From: Streptomyces sp. SAI-127
GTDB taxonomy: Bacteria > Actinomycetota > Actinomycetes > Streptomycetales > Streptomycetaceae
Length of the DNA: 64,000 bases
Reading direction: 5' to 3'
NCBI RefSeq assembly: GCF_029894425.1
Contig: NZ_JARXYJ010000001.1
Span: forward strand, 5,952,001 to 6,016,000
A program made the translations under genes and the position numbers. Positions 41,574-53,245 of this stretch are shown here, piece by piece. The notes below the pieces were generated by a model. The model saw nothing but the letters and a program-made list of their open reading frames with translations, made no database searches and had not been told where the DNA came from. Every line of letters starts with the position of its first letter. The stretch's first letter is position 1.

Positions 41574-42480
41574 GAGCAGCAGCCCCTCCCCAGACGCCCT
41601 CCTCGGCCCCGCCGACATCCGTGAACTCGCGGCCGTCCTAGGGGTGCGCCCCACCAAACAGCGCGGCCAGAACTTCGTGATCGACGCGAACACGGTCCGC
41701 CGTATCGTCAGGACCGCGGGCGTCCGCCCCGACGACGTGGTGGTGGAGGTGGGGCCCGGGCTCGGCTCGCTCACCCTGGCGCTGCTGGAAGCGGCGGACC
41801 GCGTCACCGCCGTGGAGATCGACGACGTACTCGCCTCCGCACTGCCGGCGACGATCGCCGCCCGCATGCCGGACCGGGCCGGCCGCTTCGCCGTCGTGCA
41901 CTCGGACGCGATGCACATCACCGAGCTCCCCGGCCCCGCGCCGACGGCACTGGTCGCGAACCTGCCGTACAACGTCGCCGTACCCGTGCTGCTGCACATG
42001 CTCGACACCTTCCCGAGCATCGAACGCACCCTCGTCATGGTCCAGGCGGAGGTCGCCGACCGGCTCGCGGCACCGCCCGGTTCGAAGGTGTACGGCGTCC
42101 CGTCCGTGAAGGCCAACTGGTACGCCGAGGTCAAGCGGGCCGGATCGATCGGCCGCACCGTCTTCTGGCCCGCACCGAACGTGGACAGCGGGCTCGTCGC
42201 GCTGACCCGCAGGACCGAGCCGATCAAGACCACCGCGTCCAGGCGCGAGGTGTTCACGGTCGTCGACGCCGCTTTCGCCCAGCGCCGCAAGACGCTGCGG
42301 GCCGCGCTCGCCGGATGGGCGGGTTCGGCCGCGGCCGCCGAGACGGCCCTCGTGGCGGCCGGGGTCTCGCCCCAGGCCCGCGGTGAGTCGCTCACCGTCG
42401 AGGAGTTCGCGCGCATCGCCGAGGCTGCGTCATCTCGGGGGACGACCCCCGAACCCCCGAAGGAGCGCGGTCAGCAGTGA
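41572..42480 (+). CDS. ksgA: 16S rRNA dimethyladenosine transferase
   Basis: This 302-residue enzyme dimethylates two adjacent adenines near the 3' end of 16S rRNA. Motifs are [10 protein letters not shown] near the N-terminus, SAM-binding [22 protein letters not shown] (catalytic NLPY), and [10 protein letters not shown]. The GTG start at 41572 lies in a hairpin. The stop overlaps ispE (GTGA). The ksgA-ispE order is common in actinobacteria. Confidence 0.95.
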   Translation: MSSSPSPDALLGPADIRELAAVLGVRPTKQRGQNFVIDANTVRRIVRTAGVRPDDVVVEVGPGLGSLTLALLEAADRVTAVEIDDVLASALPATIAARMPDRAGRFAVVHSDAMHITELPGPAPTALVANLPYNVAVPVLLHMLDTFPSIERTLVMVQAEVADRLAAPPGSKVYGVPSVKANWYAEVKRAGSIGRTVFWPAPNVDSGLVALTRRTEPIKTTASRREVFTVVDAAFAQRRKTLRAALAGWAGSAAAAETALVAAGVSPQARGESLTVEEFARIAEAASSRGTTPEPPKERGQQ

Positions 42481-43370
42481 GCGTCACCGTCCGCGTCCCC
42501 GCCAAGGTCAACGTCCAGCTCGCGGTGGGCGCCGCCCGCCCCGACGGCTTCCACGACCTGGCCAACGTCTTCCTCGCGGTCGGCCTCTACGACGAGGTGA
42601 CCGTGACGCCCGCCGAGGAGCTCCGCATCACCTGCGCGGGACCCGACGCCGCCGAGGTCCCCCTCGACCGTACGAATCTCGCGGCCCGCGCGGCGATCGC
42701 CCTCGCGGAGCGCCGCGGGCTCGACCACGCCGTGCACCTGCACATCGCCAAGGACATCCCCGTGGCCGGCGGCATGGCGGGCGGCAGCGCGGACGGGGCC
42801 GGTGCGCTGCTGGCCTGCGACGCGCTGTGGGGGACGGGTGCCTCCCGTGAGGAACTTCTCGAGATCTGCGCCGAGTTGGGCAGTGACGTGCCGTTCAGCC
42901 TGGTGGGCGGGGCCGCGCTCGGGACGGGCCGCGGGGAGAAACTGCGCACCCTCGAGGTCGGCGGCGGCTTCTCATGGGTGTTCGCGATGGCGGAACGCGG
43001 GCTGTCGACCCCGGCCGTCTTCCGTGAGTTCGACCGGCTCACCGAGGGCCTCGACGTCCCCGAGCCCGTCGCCTCCGAGGACCTGCTCGACGCGCTGGCC
43101 GGGGGCGACCCGCACGCGCTCGCCGCCGCCGTCTCCAACGACCTCCAGCCCGCCGCCCTCTCGCTCTTCCCGGAGCTCGCCGACACCCTCGCGGCCGGCA
43201 GCGCCGCGGGCGCCCTCGCCGGACTCGTCTCCGGCTCGGGCCCGACCACGGCCTTCCTCGCCCGTGACACCGGGTCGGCGGCGAAGATCGCGGACGCACT
43301 GCGCGCCTCCGGCACGTGCCGGACGGTGCGCGTCGCGTCGGGCCCCGCGCCGGGTGCGACGGTGGTCTGA
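42477..43370 (+). CDS. ispE: 4-diphosphocytidyl-2-C-methyl-D-erythritol kinase
   Basis: This 297-residue GHMP kinase belongs to the non-mevalonate isoprenoid (MEP) pathway. Visible motifs are [14 protein letters not shown] at the N-terminus, the ATP loop [17 protein letters not shown], and [10 protein letters not shown] near the end. The GTG start overlaps the ksgA stop, so translation is coupled. An ABC-F gene follows 84 bp downstream. Confidence 0.95.
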   Translation: MSVTVRVPAKVNVQLAVGAARPDGFHDLANVFLAVGLYDEVTVTPAEELRITCAGPDAAEVPLDRTNLAARAAIALAERRGLDHAVHLHIAKDIPVAGGMAGGSADGAGALLACDALWGTGASREELLEICAELGSDVPFSLVGGAALGTGRGEKLRTLEVGGGFSWVFAMAERGLSTPAVFREFDRLTEGLDVPEPVASEDLLDALAGGDPHALAAAVSNDLQPAALSLFPELADTLAAGSAAGALAGLVSGSGPTTAFLARDTGSAAKIADALRASGTCRTVRVASGPAPGATVV

Positions 43371-43454
43371 TCCGGCAGGAGAGCCGCGCGGCGAGGGGAT
43401 GTCGTGCGCCGGACTACCCTGGAGGGTCGATCGATCCCCCTGGGCAGGAGAGAA

Positions 43455-45257
<1,803 letters not shown>

Positions 45258-45474
45258 AGGTGCGGCACATCATCCTCGAATGACAGGAAAGCCAGGAATT
45301 AAGCTCTTCCGGGACACTTCTCACCGGTAGGGGAAGCGCAACGTCGAACTAGCGTGTAGCTTCCGGGGGCATGAAGGGCGGGGGTGCTGGGAGAGTGCCT
45401 CTGTCCGTGCGGATCAGTGGGCATCCATAGTGGGGCCTTCACGCGGATCCATGGGGGGACTGGGGGGTTGCTCG

Positions 45475-46167
45475 ATGGGAGTTCGGCTCATGGTGGTCGA
45501 CGACCACCGATTGCTCGCCGAGGCGCTGGCCTCGGCGCTGAAACTGCGCGGGCACCGGGTGCTCGCGGCGGCGGCGCCTGCCGCGGGGGCGGCGGAGCTG
45601 GTGATCAGCCGGGCGCCCGAGGTGTGTCTGCTGGGGACGGCCACGCCGGCCGAGCCGGGGATGTTCGACCCGGTCGTGCGGATCAAGCGGGAGCGGCCGC
45701 AGGTGGCGGTGCTGGTGCTGGGCCCGGTGCCCAGCCCTCGGGGGATCGCCGCCGCGTTCGCCGCGGGGGCCTCCGGTTATGTGCGGCACGACGAGCGGAT
45801 CGAGGGGGTCGAGCGGGCGATCATGAAAGCCCGGGCGGGGGAGGCGGCGGTTGCTCCGCAGCTGCTTCAGGGGGCGTTCAGTGAGCTGCTGAACCCTGCT
45901 GCCCAGCCGGACGACGAGGGGCAGCGGCTGCTGCAGATGCTGACACCCAGGGAGGTGGAGGTGCTGGTGCGGGTGGCCGACGGCGAGGACACACGGCTGA
46001 TCGCGGCGGGCATGGGGATAGCGCCGTCCACCGCCCGTACCCACGTGCAGCGCGTGCTGATGAAGCTGGGGGTGGGGTCCCGGCTGGAGGCGGCGGCGCT
46101 GGCGGCTCGGACGGGGTTGCTGGACCGGGCGGGACCGGTGGGAGGGCCTCCGGCGGTTGGGCCGTGA
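45475..46167 (+). CDS. LuxR-type response regulator lacking phospho-acceptor Asp
   Basis: The protein has 230 residues. The receiver domain (1-120) keeps the acidic pair Asp9-Asp10 in VVDDHR. The phospho-acceptor position is Gly54 (CLLGTATP) and the usual Lys is His105 (GYVRHDE), so standard phosphorylation is not expected. The LuxR HTH at about 160-215 is normal (LTPREVEVLVRVADG, IAPSTARTHVQRVLMKLGV). No histidine kinase is adjacent. The start ATG 45475 has a G-rich SD; ATG 45430 and 45451 are upstream in frame. Confidence 0.88.
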   Translation: MGVRLMVVDDHRLLAEALASALKLRGHRVLAAAAPAAGAAELVISRAPEVCLLGTATPAEPGMFDPVVRIKRERPQVAVLVLGPVPSPRGIAAAFAAGASGYVRHDERIEGVERAIMKARAGEAAVAPQLLQGAFSELLNPAAQPDDEGQRLLQMLTPREVEVLVRVADGEDTRLIAAGMGIAPSTARTHVQRVLMKLGVGSRLEAAALAARTGLLDRAGPVGGPPAVGP

Positions 46168-46189
46168 TGCCTGCGGCGGCCGGTGCGGG

Positions 46190-46235
46190 TTGGGTGGGGG
46201 CGGGCGTTGTGCGCAGTTCCCCGCGCCCCTGAATG
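46190..46235. repeat. Streptomyces extragenic repeat-like sequence
   Basis: The core TGCGCAGTTCCCCGCGCCCC (46210-46229), with G-rich flanks, resembles a short extragenic repeat that I recall as frequent between genes in many Streptomyces genomes. It sits between the response regulator and a downstream hairpin. Only one copy was noticed in this window. Confidence 0.5.
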
Positions 46236-46257
46236 CCTGCGGAGGCCTGTGCGGCCC

Positions 46258-46290
46258 GGCGGGGGCGCGCGTAGCGCACCCGCCCCCGCC
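46258..46290. terminator. GC-rich hairpin between convergent genes
   Basis: GGCGGGGGCG (46258-46267) pairs with CGCCCCCGCC (46281-46290), with an inner GCG/CGC. It lies between the response regulator and the small membrane protein and probably terminates both. Confidence 0.6.
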
Positions 46291-46325
46291 CGACAATCCG
46301 ACCCGGCACCTCCGTAGCGCTGTCC

Positions 46326-46646
46326 CTACTCGGTCGGCTCCTCCCCCGGTGTCACCTCCGGTACCGGCGGCGGAGTCGGGCGCATCTTCAGCCAGACCAG
46401 GAAGAAGACGCCCAGGAGCAGCATCCCGAGGCCGGTCCAGAGGTTGATGTTGATGCCCTCCGACTTGTCGAGGGAGGAGTCGGAGGGGTTGATGCCGGCG
46501 ATCGTGACGATGATGCCGTAGAGGACGAACAGGCCGCCGATGATGCGGCGCAGGTCGAAGATGCGGGCCGCGGTGGCCGACTTGGCCTGGAGTTCGGTGA
46601 CTTCCCGCTGGACGTCGTGTTCGGAGTAGCCGTGGGGCTCGGACAT
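46326..46646 (-). CDS. Small two-helix membrane protein
   Basis: The protein has 106 residues. A polar N-terminus (about 1-33) is followed by two membrane helices (IIGGLFVLYGIIVTIAGI and WTGLGMLLLGVFFLVWL) and a Pro/Glu-rich tail. No family function is recognised. It lies 21 bp downstream of the symporter gene on the same strand, so the two are probably co-transcribed, and it may be an accessory to the symporter. This is inferred from position. Confidence 0.72.
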   Translation of the reverse strand: MSEPHGYSEHDVQREVTELQAKSATAARIFDLRRIIGGLFVLYGIIVTIAGINPSDSSLDKSEGININLWTGLGMLLLGVFFLVWLKMRPTPPPVPEVTPGEEPTE

Positions 46647-46667
46647 GGTTCCTCAATTCTCCCGCGG

Positions 46668-48356
46668 TCAGAACGAGAACGGGATGTAGCAGGCGGCCGC
46701 GAGGACGATCGCGCCCCAGCCCAGCAGGGCAGGCCTGCGGTACCAGGCGTCGTCGCCGGCGGCGGGGGGCTCGGACATGCCGGGGGACGTCGTGCCGTAG
46801 ACGAGGCCCTGGAGTTCCTCGGCGGGCTTGGGGGCCGTGAAGAGCGACACGGCGACCATGACCACCGCACCGGCCACGAAGCCCACGATCGCGGAGACGA
46901 AGTTGGCGCCCTGGTCGGAGGGGATGTCGATGATGCCCTGCTTGTAGATCCAGAAGTAGTTCACCATCGCCGCCACCGTGCCGGCGAGCAGTCCCCAGAA
47001 GCCCGACTTCACGGACGCGCGCTTCCAGAACATGCCGACGATGAAGACGACGAACATCGGCACGTTGAAGAAGGAGAACAGCGTCTGGAGGTAGCTCATG
47101 ATGTTCGAGAACGAGGACGCCAGGAACGCCGTGCCGACGGACGCGCAGACGCCGATCACCGTGATCAGGCGGCCGAAGCGGACGTAGTACCCGTCGTCAC
47201 GGCCCCTCTCCACGTAGCGGGCCCAGATGTCGTTGGTGAACACCGTGTTGAAGGACGAGACGTTCGCCGCCATGCCCGCCATGAAGGCGGCCAGGAGGCC
47301 GGTGACCGCGATGCCCAGGACTCCGTTCGGCAGGAGCTGTTCCATCAGATAGGGGATGGCGTCGTTGTACTGGTAGCCCGAGTCGGAGGTGCCGAAGCCG
47401 GGGATCAGAGCCGCGGCCGTCAGGCCCGGGATCATCACCAGGAACACGATGAAGATCTTCGGGAAAGCCGCGATCAGCGGGGTGCGCTGGGCCGCGCTCA
47501 GGTTCTTCGCCGACAGCGCTCGCTGGACCTCCGCGAAGTTCGTCGTCCAGTAGCCGAAGGACAGGACGAAGCCGAGGCCCAGGACGATCGTCAGCCAGTT
47601 CGCGCCCAGCGGGTTCGCGCTGCCGATGCCCGTGCCGCCCCAGGCCGTCGTGAAGTTCGCCCCGTGCTCCGCCGTCAGCCTGTCGGTCAGGCCGTCCCAG
47701 CCGCCCACCTTCTTCAGGCCCAGCACGGAGAGCGGAATGAGGGCCGCCAGGATCACGAAGAACTGGAGGACCTCGTTGTAGATCGCGGAGGAGAGGCCGC
47801 CGAGGGTGATGTACGCGAGGACGAAGGCGCCCGCCACCACGATCGCCACCCACTGCGGCCAGCCCAGCAGGGCCTCGACCACGATCGCCAGGGCGTAGAG
47901 GTTCACGCCCGCGATCAGGATGGCCGCGAAGGCGAACAGGGCCGAACTGAGCAGGTGTGCCCACTTGTCGAAGCGCAGAAGCAGCATCTCGGGGACCGAG
48001 CGCACCTTGCTGCCGTAGTAGAAGGGCATCATCACCAGGCCCAGGAAGACCATGGCCGGGATGGCGCCGATCCAGTACCAGTGGACCGTGTAGGCGCCGT
48101 ACTGCGCGCTGTTGGCGGCCATCCCCAGGATCTCCGTGGCGGCCAGGTTGGCCGAGATGAAGGCGAGACCGGTGATCCAGGCCGGCAGCGAGCGGCCCGA
48201 CAGGAAGAAGTCGAGGCTCGTCTTGACCGAGCGGCGGGCCGCGAAACCGATGCCGAGGACGACGACGAAGTAGATCCCCAGGATCGTGTAGTCGAGCCAG
48301 TTGGTGGGGAGCCGGAGCTCGGCTGCCAGGTATGCGCTTTTTGTGGGGGTTTGCAT
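46668..48356 (-). CDS. Sodium:solute symporter (likely galactose/sugar)
   Basis: The protein has 562 residues with about 14 helices of the SSS family. Typical stretches are SLDFFLSGRSLPAWITGLAF, ISANLAATEILGMAANSAQYG, GGLSSAIYNEVLQFFVI, and YWTTNFAEVQRALSAKN. It uses the Na+ gradient to import solutes. Divergence from galT makes a galactose-type sugar the likely cargo. The start ATG 48356 is chosen; an in-frame TTG at 48365 is the alternative. The SD is weak. Confidence 0.88.
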   Translation of the reverse strand: MQTPTKSAYLAAELRLPTNWLDYTILGIYFVVVLGIGFAARRSVKTSLDFFLSGRSLPAWITGLAFISANLAATEILGMAANSAQYGAYTVHWYWIGAIPAMVFLGLVMMPFYYGSKVRSVPEMLLLRFDKWAHLLSSALFAFAAILIAGVNLYALAIVVEALLGWPQWVAIVVAGAFVLAYITLGGLSSAIYNEVLQFFVILAALIPLSVLGLKKVGGWDGLTDRLTAEHGANFTTAWGGTGIGSANPLGANWLTIVLGLGFVLSFGYWTTNFAEVQRALSAKNLSAAQRTPLIAAFPKIFIVFLVMIPGLTAAALIPGFGTSDSGYQYNDAIPYLMEQLLPNGVLGIAVTGLLAAFMAGMAANVSSFNTVFTNDIWARYVERGRDDGYYVRFGRLITVIGVCASVGTAFLASSFSNIMSYLQTLFSFFNVPMFVVFIVGMFWKRASVKSGFWGLLAGTVAAMVNYFWIYKQGIIDIPSDQGANFVSAIVGFVAGAVVMVAVSLFTAPKPAEELQGLVYGTTSPGMSEPPAAGDDAWYRRPALLGWGAIVLAAACYIPFSF

Positions 48357-48467
48357 AGTCAACAAGTGAACACCTCGACTGATGCGCTTTGTTTGATTCT
48401 GATGTTGACGTGGGTGGGGGGTTATGGTTACTTGTGTTTAGTTATGTTTGAGTGAAGGAGTCCAGCG
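48357..48467. promoter_or_regulatory. Divergent gal promoter/operator region
   Basis: This 111-bp spacer is much more AT-rich than its surroundings. On the plus strand TTGACG (48405-48410) is a good -35; with spacing of 17-18 the -10 would be TTACTT or TACTTG, which is weak. ATGCGCTTT occurs twice, exactly 50 bp apart (48332-48340 inside the symporter gene and 48382-48390). GTTTGA occurs at 48391 and 48446. These may be operator half-sites for galactose control. Confidence 0.5.
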
Positions 48468-49529
48468 GTGAAGAAGACCTCGACCCGGCTGGCCGACGGT
48501 CGCGAGCTCATCTACTACGACCTGCGCGACGACACCGTCCGCGACGCCGTGGACCGGCGTCCGCTGGACCGGACTGTCACCACGTCCGAGGTTCGTCGGG
48601 ATCCGCTGCTCGGCGACTCCGTGGCCATCGCCTCGCACCGACAGGGGCGCATCTACCACCCGCCCGCGAACGAGTGCCCGCTGTGCCCCTCGCAGGGTGA
48701 GCGGCTGAGTGAGATCCCGGACTCGTGGTACGACGCCGTGGTCTTCGAGAACCGTTTCCCCTCGCTGGCGGGCGACTCGGGGCGCTGTGAGGTCGTCTGC
48801 TTCACCTCGGACCACAACGCGTCCTTCGCCGACCTCACGGAGGAGCAGGCGCGGCTCGTCCTGGACGCATGGACCGACAGGACGTCGGAGCTGTCGCATC
48901 TGCCCTCCGTAGAGCAGGTCTTCTGTTTCGAGAACCGGGGTGCGGAGATCGGTGTGACCCTGGGTCACCCGCATGGCCAGATCTACGCCTACCCGTTCAC
49001 CACGCCGCGCACCGCCCTGATGCTGCGTTCTCTCGCCACCCACAAGGAGGCGACCGGAGGCCAGAACCTCTTCGACGCCGTCCTGGAGCGCGAACTCGCC
49101 GACGAGCGGGTCGTCCTGGAGGCCGAGCACTGGGTCGCCTTCGTGCCCTACGCGGCGCACTGGCCGTACGAGGTGCACCTCTACCCGAAGCGCCGGGTTC
49201 CGGATCTGCTCGGCCTCGACGAGGACGCCCGCACAGAGTTTCCCCAGGTGTATCTGGAACTCTTGAGGCGCTTCGACCGGATATTCGGGGAGAGCGAGTC
49301 TCCGACGCCGTACATCGCCGCCTGGCACCAGGCGCCGTTCGGCCAGCTCGAGGAGTTCGAGGGCGTCCAGCGTGACGACTTCGCGCTGCACCTGGAGCTT
49401 TTCACCATTCGCCGTACGTCCGGCAAGCTGAAGTTCCTCGCGGGTTCCGAGTCGGGCATGAACGTCTTCATCAATGACATCCGACCGGAGGCCGCGGCAC
49501 AGCGACTGCGAGAGGTAGCGAGTTCATGA
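48468..49529 (+). CDS. galT: Galactose-1-phosphate uridylyltransferase
   Basis: This 353-residue enzyme swaps UMP between UDP-glucose and galactose-1-phosphate in the Leloir pathway. The zinc-site Cys pair is in NECPLCPSQ, and the catalytic HPH triad with Gln in [33 protein letters not shown] and a late WHQAPF also fit. GTG start with GAAGGAG 7-13 bases upstream. The stop overlaps galE (ATGA). Confidence 0.96.
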   Translation: MKKTSTRLADGRELIYYDLRDDTVRDAVDRRPLDRTVTTSEVRRDPLLGDSVAIASHRQGRIYHPPANECPLCPSQGERLSEIPDSWYDAVVFENRFPSLAGDSGRCEVVCFTSDHNASFADLTEEQARLVLDAWTDRTSELSHLPSVEQVFCFENRGAEIGVTLGHPHGQIYAYPFTTPRTALMLRSLATHKEATGGQNLFDAVLERELADERVVLEAEHWVAFVPYAAHWPYEVHLYPKRRVPDLLGLDEDARTEFPQVYLELLRRFDRIFGESESPTPYIAAWHQAPFGQLEEFEGVQRDDFALHLELFTIRRTSGKLKFLAGSESGMNVFINDIRPEAAAQRLREVASS

Positions 49530-50494
49530 AGTACCTGGTGACAGGTGGCGCGGGGTATGTCGGCAGTGTCGTGGCCCAGCACCTGCTGGAGGCGGGGCAC
49601 GAGGTCGTCGTCCTCGACAACCTCTCCACCGGCTTCCGCGAGGGCGTCCCAGCCGGAGCCGCCTTCATCGAGGGCGACATCCGCGACGCGGCCAAGTGGC
49701 TGGACTCCTCCTTCGACGGCGTCCTGCACTTCGCCGCCTCCTCGCAGGTCGGCGAGTCGGTCGTGAAGCCCGAGAAGTACTGGGACAACAACGTCGGCGG
49801 CACCATGGCGCTGCTCGGCGCCATGCGCGAGGCCGGCGTGCGCCGACTCGTCTTCTCCTCCACCGCCGCCACGTACGGGGAGCCCGAGGAGGTGCCCATC
49901 GTCGAGTCGGCGCCGACCAGGCCCACCAACCCGTACGGCGCCTCCAAGCTCGCCGTCGACTTCATGATCACCAGCGAGGCGAACGCGCACGGGCTGGGTG
50001 CCGTGTCCCTGCGGTACTTCAACGTGGCCGGCGCGTACGGCAAGCAGGGCGAGCGGCACGACCCCGAGTCGCACCTCATCCCGCTGATCCTCCAGGTCGC
50101 CCAGGGCAAGCGGGAGGCGATCTCCGTCTTCGGCGAGGACTACCCGACCCCGGACGGCACCTGCGTCCGCGATTACATCCATGTCGCCGACCTGGCCGAG
50201 GCCCACCTCCTCGCCATCAAGGCCGCCACCGCGGGCGAGCACCTCATCTGCAACCTCGGCAACGGCGAGGGTTTCTCCGTCCGCCAGGTCATCGAGACGG
50301 TCCGCCAGGTCACCGGCCACCCGATCCCCGAGGTCGTGGCCCCGCGCCGCGGCGGCGACCCGGCCACCCTGGTCGCCTCCGCCGCCACCGCCCGCGAGAA
50401 GCTGGGCTGGAACCCGTCCCGCGCGGATCTCGCGGGGATCGTCGCGGACGCGTGGGAGTTCGCTCAGAACATCAGCACGGCTAGGGAGCAGTAG
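49526..50494 (+). CDS. galE: UDP-glucose 4-epimerase
   Basis: This 322-residue extended SDR has the NAD motif [34 protein letters not shown], the catalytic Ser in [10 protein letters not shown] and YGASKLAVD (Tyr-x3-Lys). It interconverts UDP-galactose and UDP-glucose. It overlaps galT by 4 bases and touches galK by one base, forming one operon. Confidence 0.96.
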   Translation: MKYLVTGGAGYVGSVVAQHLLEAGHEVVVLDNLSTGFREGVPAGAAFIEGDIRDAAKWLDSSFDGVLHFAASSQVGESVVKPEKYWDNNVGGTMALLGAMREAGVRRLVFSSTAATYGEPEEVPIVESAPTRPTNPYGASKLAVDFMITSEANAHGLGAVSLRYFNVAGAYGKQGERHDPESHLIPLILQVAQGKREAISVFGEDYPTPDGTCVRDYIHVADLAEAHLLAIKAATAGEHLICNLGNGEGFSVRQVIETVRQVTGHPIPEVVAPRRGGDPATLVASAATAREKLGWNPSRADLAGIVADAWEFAQNISTAREQ

Positions 50495-51648
50495 TGGCGG
50501 CACAGCAGGTCCGGGACGGTTTCGCCGAGCTCTACGGAACCGAGCCCGAAGGTGTCTGGTCGGCGCCGGGCCGCGTCAACCTCATCGGTGAGCACACCGA
50601 CTACAACGACGGCTTCGTGATGCCCTTCGCGCTGCCGCACACCGCGGTCGCGGCCGTCTCCCGGCGCACGGACGGCGTCCTGCGCCTGCACTCCTCGGAT
50701 GTCGAGGGCGGGGTCGTGGAGCTGCGCCTCGACGACCTCGCACCGGAGAGTGACAGGAACTGGACCGCGTACCCGGCCGGTGTCGTCTGGGCGCTGCGCG
50801 AGGCCGGACATCCGGTCACCGGCGCGGACGTCCACCTCGCCTCGACGGTCCCGGCGGGCGCGGGCCTGTCCTCCTCGGCGGCCCTGGAGGTCGTCGTCGC
50901 GCTCGCCCTGAACGACCTGTACGACCTCGGTCTCCAGCGCTGGCAGCTGGCCCGCCTGTGCCAGCGCGCCGAGAACGTCTACGTCGGCGCCCCCACCGGG
51001 ATCATGGACCAGACCGCGTCCGCCTGCTGCGAGGCCGGCCACGCCCTGTTCCTCGACACCCGGGACCTCTCCCAGAAGCAGATCCCCTTCGACCTCGCCG
51101 CCGAGGGCATGGTGCTGCTCGTCGTCGACACCCGGGTCAAGCACTCGCACAGCGAGGGCGAGTACGGCAAGCGCCGCGCGGGCTGCGAGCGGGGTGCGGC
51201 GCTGCTGGGCGTGGACGCGCTGCGGGACATCCCCTACGGCGAACTCGACGCGGCCCTCGAGAGGCTCGGCGACGACGAGGAAGCGGTCCGCCTGGTCCGC
51301 CACATCGTCACCGAGGACGAGCGGGTCGAGAAGACCGTCGCCCTGCTGGAGTCGGGCGAGACCCGCGCGATCGGCCCCGTGCTGGTCGCCGGCCACGCCT
51401 CGCTGCGCGACGACTTCCGCATCTCCTGCCCGGAGCTGGACCTGGTGGTCGACACCGCCCTCGCCTCGGGTGCCCTGGGCGCCCGGATGACCGGCGGCGG
51501 CTTCGGCGGCTCGGCGATCGTGCTGGCGGAGGCGGCCGACGTGGAGCCCCTCACCAAGGCGGTCCAAGAGGCCTTCGCCGCAGCGGAGTTCACCGCTCCG
51601 CGGGTGTTCGAAGCGGTGCCCTCGGCAGGGGCGCGGCGCCTGGTCTGA
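50494..51648 (+). CDS. galK: Galactokinase
   Basis: This 384-residue GHMP kinase has the galactokinase signature GRVNLIGEHTDYNDGFVMPF near residue 28, VPAGAGLSSSAAL as the ATP loop, the catalytic Asp region VYVGAPTGIMDQ, and GARMTGGGFGGSAI near the end. GTG start overlapping the galE TAG. It feeds galactose imported by the divergent symporter into GalT and GalE. Confidence 0.96.
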   Translation: MAAQQVRDGFAELYGTEPEGVWSAPGRVNLIGEHTDYNDGFVMPFALPHTAVAAVSRRTDGVLRLHSSDVEGGVVELRLDDLAPESDRNWTAYPAGVVWALREAGHPVTGADVHLASTVPAGAGLSSSAALEVVVALALNDLYDLGLQRWQLARLCQRAENVYVGAPTGIMDQTASACCEAGHALFLDTRDLSQKQIPFDLAAEGMVLLVVDTRVKHSHSEGEYGKRRAGCERGAALLGVDALRDIPYGELDAALERLGDDEEAVRLVRHIVTEDERVEKTVALLESGETRAIGPVLVAGHASLRDDFRISCPELDLVVDTALASGALGARMTGGGFGGSAIVLAEAADVEPLTKAVQEAFAAAEFTAPRVFEAVPSAGARRLV

Positions 51649-51736
51649 GACCGGCTGACCGCTGTTTTGCCCGGCTTGATCCGAACTTGGGGAAAGCCGG
51701 GCTCCTCCCTGACATACGCCCCAGTAACGTCGGAGC

Positions 51737-52525
51737 GTGAGTCGAGGGCGCCATCGCATCCTGTCGGCGATCGGCATCGGCTGTTATGCGCTGGCCGCGA
51801 TCGTCGGCTTCTTCCTCCTGGCGGGCCACCATGGCTCCGGTCTCCTGGTGCCCCTGTGGATCGCGCACGGCGTGCTCCTCGCCGTGCTGCTGACGAAGCT
51901 CGCCGCGGACGAGACGGGTGTTTCCGCGGCGCTGGTCGTGGTCGGTGCCTCCCTGGTGGCGGTGTACTTCGCCGACCTGGCCCGCGACGACCTCACCCTG
52001 GAGCGGCGGGGCGAGCGGATCACCGCCACCGTCGTACGGGAGTGGCTCGACCCGAACCCGGGGCGGGAGGTCGACACCTACGACTACGCACTCGCGCGCC
52101 GTGACGGCACCAGGGTCCGGGGCCCCGCCCTCCAGGCCCGGTCCGGCACCTTCGCCGTCGGCCAGACCATCACGGTGCTCGCGGACCCGGCGGGCGTGCT
52201 GCGCCCCCGTACCCCCGGCGACGCGGACGCGACCGGGACCGTCATGGGCGTGGGCGCGTTCGCGCTGCTCGCGCTCGGCATCGTGGCGGCCACGGCCCGC
52301 CGGGGCGCGATCGTCGTACGGCAGCGGGAGGAACGGACCCGGCTGGCGGAGCAGGAACACACGCTCCGCGAGGCCCTGCGCACGGCGTCGGCCGATGCGC
52401 ACGGCTTCGTCGAGGTCCACCCCGGTCACTACCCCGACGTCTCCCATCGCCGCGCGGCCGGCATCGCCGGGGAGCTGGGTCTGGCGCCGGCGGACGAGCC
52501 GGGCTCCTGGCGGTTCAGGCGGTGA
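51737..52525 (+). CDS. Membrane protein with DUF3592-like domain
   Basis: The protein has 262 residues. Two to three N-terminal membrane helices (ILSAIGIGCYALAAIVGFFLLAG, VPLWIAHGVLLAVLLTKLA, and a third near 75) precede a beta-rich region. That region (ERRGERITATVVREWLDPNP to ITVLADPAGVLRPR) resembles DUF3592, and one more helix and a coiled segment follow. The function is unknown. GTG start. Its 3' end overlaps the convergent GNAT gene by 11 bases. Confidence 0.72.
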   Translation: MSRGRHRILSAIGIGCYALAAIVGFFLLAGHHGSGLLVPLWIAHGVLLAVLLTKLAADETGVSAALVVVGASLVAVYFADLARDDLTLERRGERITATVVREWLDPNPGREVDTYDYALARRDGTRVRGPALQARSGTFAVGQTITVLADPAGVLRPRTPGDADATGTVMGVGAFALLALGIVAATARRGAIVVRQREERTRLAEQEHTLREALRTASADAHGFVEVHPGHYPDVSHRRAAGIAGELGLAPADEPGSWRFRR

Positions 52526-52973
52526 GGCGCTTGGTCAGCGTGTACTCCGTGATCCCCGGCGGATAGTCCGGGATCACGCACACCACCTCGTATCCCTTTC
52601 TTTTGTAGAACTCCGGTGCCTGGAAGTCCCATGTCTCCAGACGTACGGAGGTGCAGCCCCGGCCGCGACGGGCCATGCGCTCCGCCCGTGCGAGCAACTG
52701 CGAACCCAGACCCGCGCCGCGGTGCCGTTCGTCGACCCACAGATAGGTCACGTGCAGCCAGCTCGTCCAGGTGTGGCCGACCAGTCCGCCCGCGAGGGCA
52801 CCGGAGTCGTCCAACGCCCAGACATGGAGCGGAAGTTCCCGTTCACCTGGGGTTCCGCGCAGTGCGCGCAGGATCGGGGAGGCCGCCGTGTTCGTCTCCC
52901 GCAGCCGGGAGCGCAGCAGATCGCGTCGGGCTTTGTCGACTTCTGTCTCCAGACGAAACATGCGGCTCACCAT
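52515..52973 (-). CDS. GNAT family N-acetyltransferase
   Basis: This 152-residue GNAT has HVTYLWVDERHRGAGLGSQLLARAE (beta-4 and the acetyl-CoA loop) and VRLETWDFQAPEFYKRKGYEVV in family order. The substrate is unknown. ATG 52973 (MVSRMFRLE) is taken; ATG 52961 is equally possible. It is convergent with the DUF3592-like gene. Confidence 0.82.
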   Translation of the reverse strand: MVSRMFRLETEVDKARRDLLRSRLRETNTAASPILRALRGTPGERELPLHVWALDDSGALAGGLVGHTWTSWLHVTYLWVDERHRGAGLGSQLLARAERMARRGRGCTSVRLETWDFQAPEFYKRKGYEVVCVIPDYPPGITEYTLTKRLTA

Positions 52974-53032
52974 AAACGCACCGGACAGCCAGTTCTGCAA
53001 ATAACCTTCCGCTCCTGCCCCCCGGCCGTACC

Positions 53033-53069
53033 CTGATGAACAGCACCGGTGGGGGCCGGTGCTGATCAG
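53033..53069. other. Long hairpin in the leader of the response-regulator gene
   Basis: CAGCACCGG (53041-53049) pairs with CCGGTGCTG (53056-53064), extended by CTGAT/ATCAG outside. It is perfect over 9 bp plus 5 bp. It lies in the 272-bp spacer between the GNAT and the response regulator, 177 bp before the latter. A terminator or a protein site are both possible. Confidence 0.5.
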
Positions 53070-53245
53070 GGGGCGAGACAGTCGGGTACGGCGCCCGAAG
53101 TGGGGGTAGCAGTTCTTGCACGGCGACGGCCGTGCGGCCATCGTGCTTCGTGAGTCGTACCCGCGGCGGTGTCGTCTCCCGAGTCGTCCTCAGACGATGA
53201 CGATGGGTATCCCCTGCTCTTCGAGAGCTTGGGGAAGGGGGTTTC

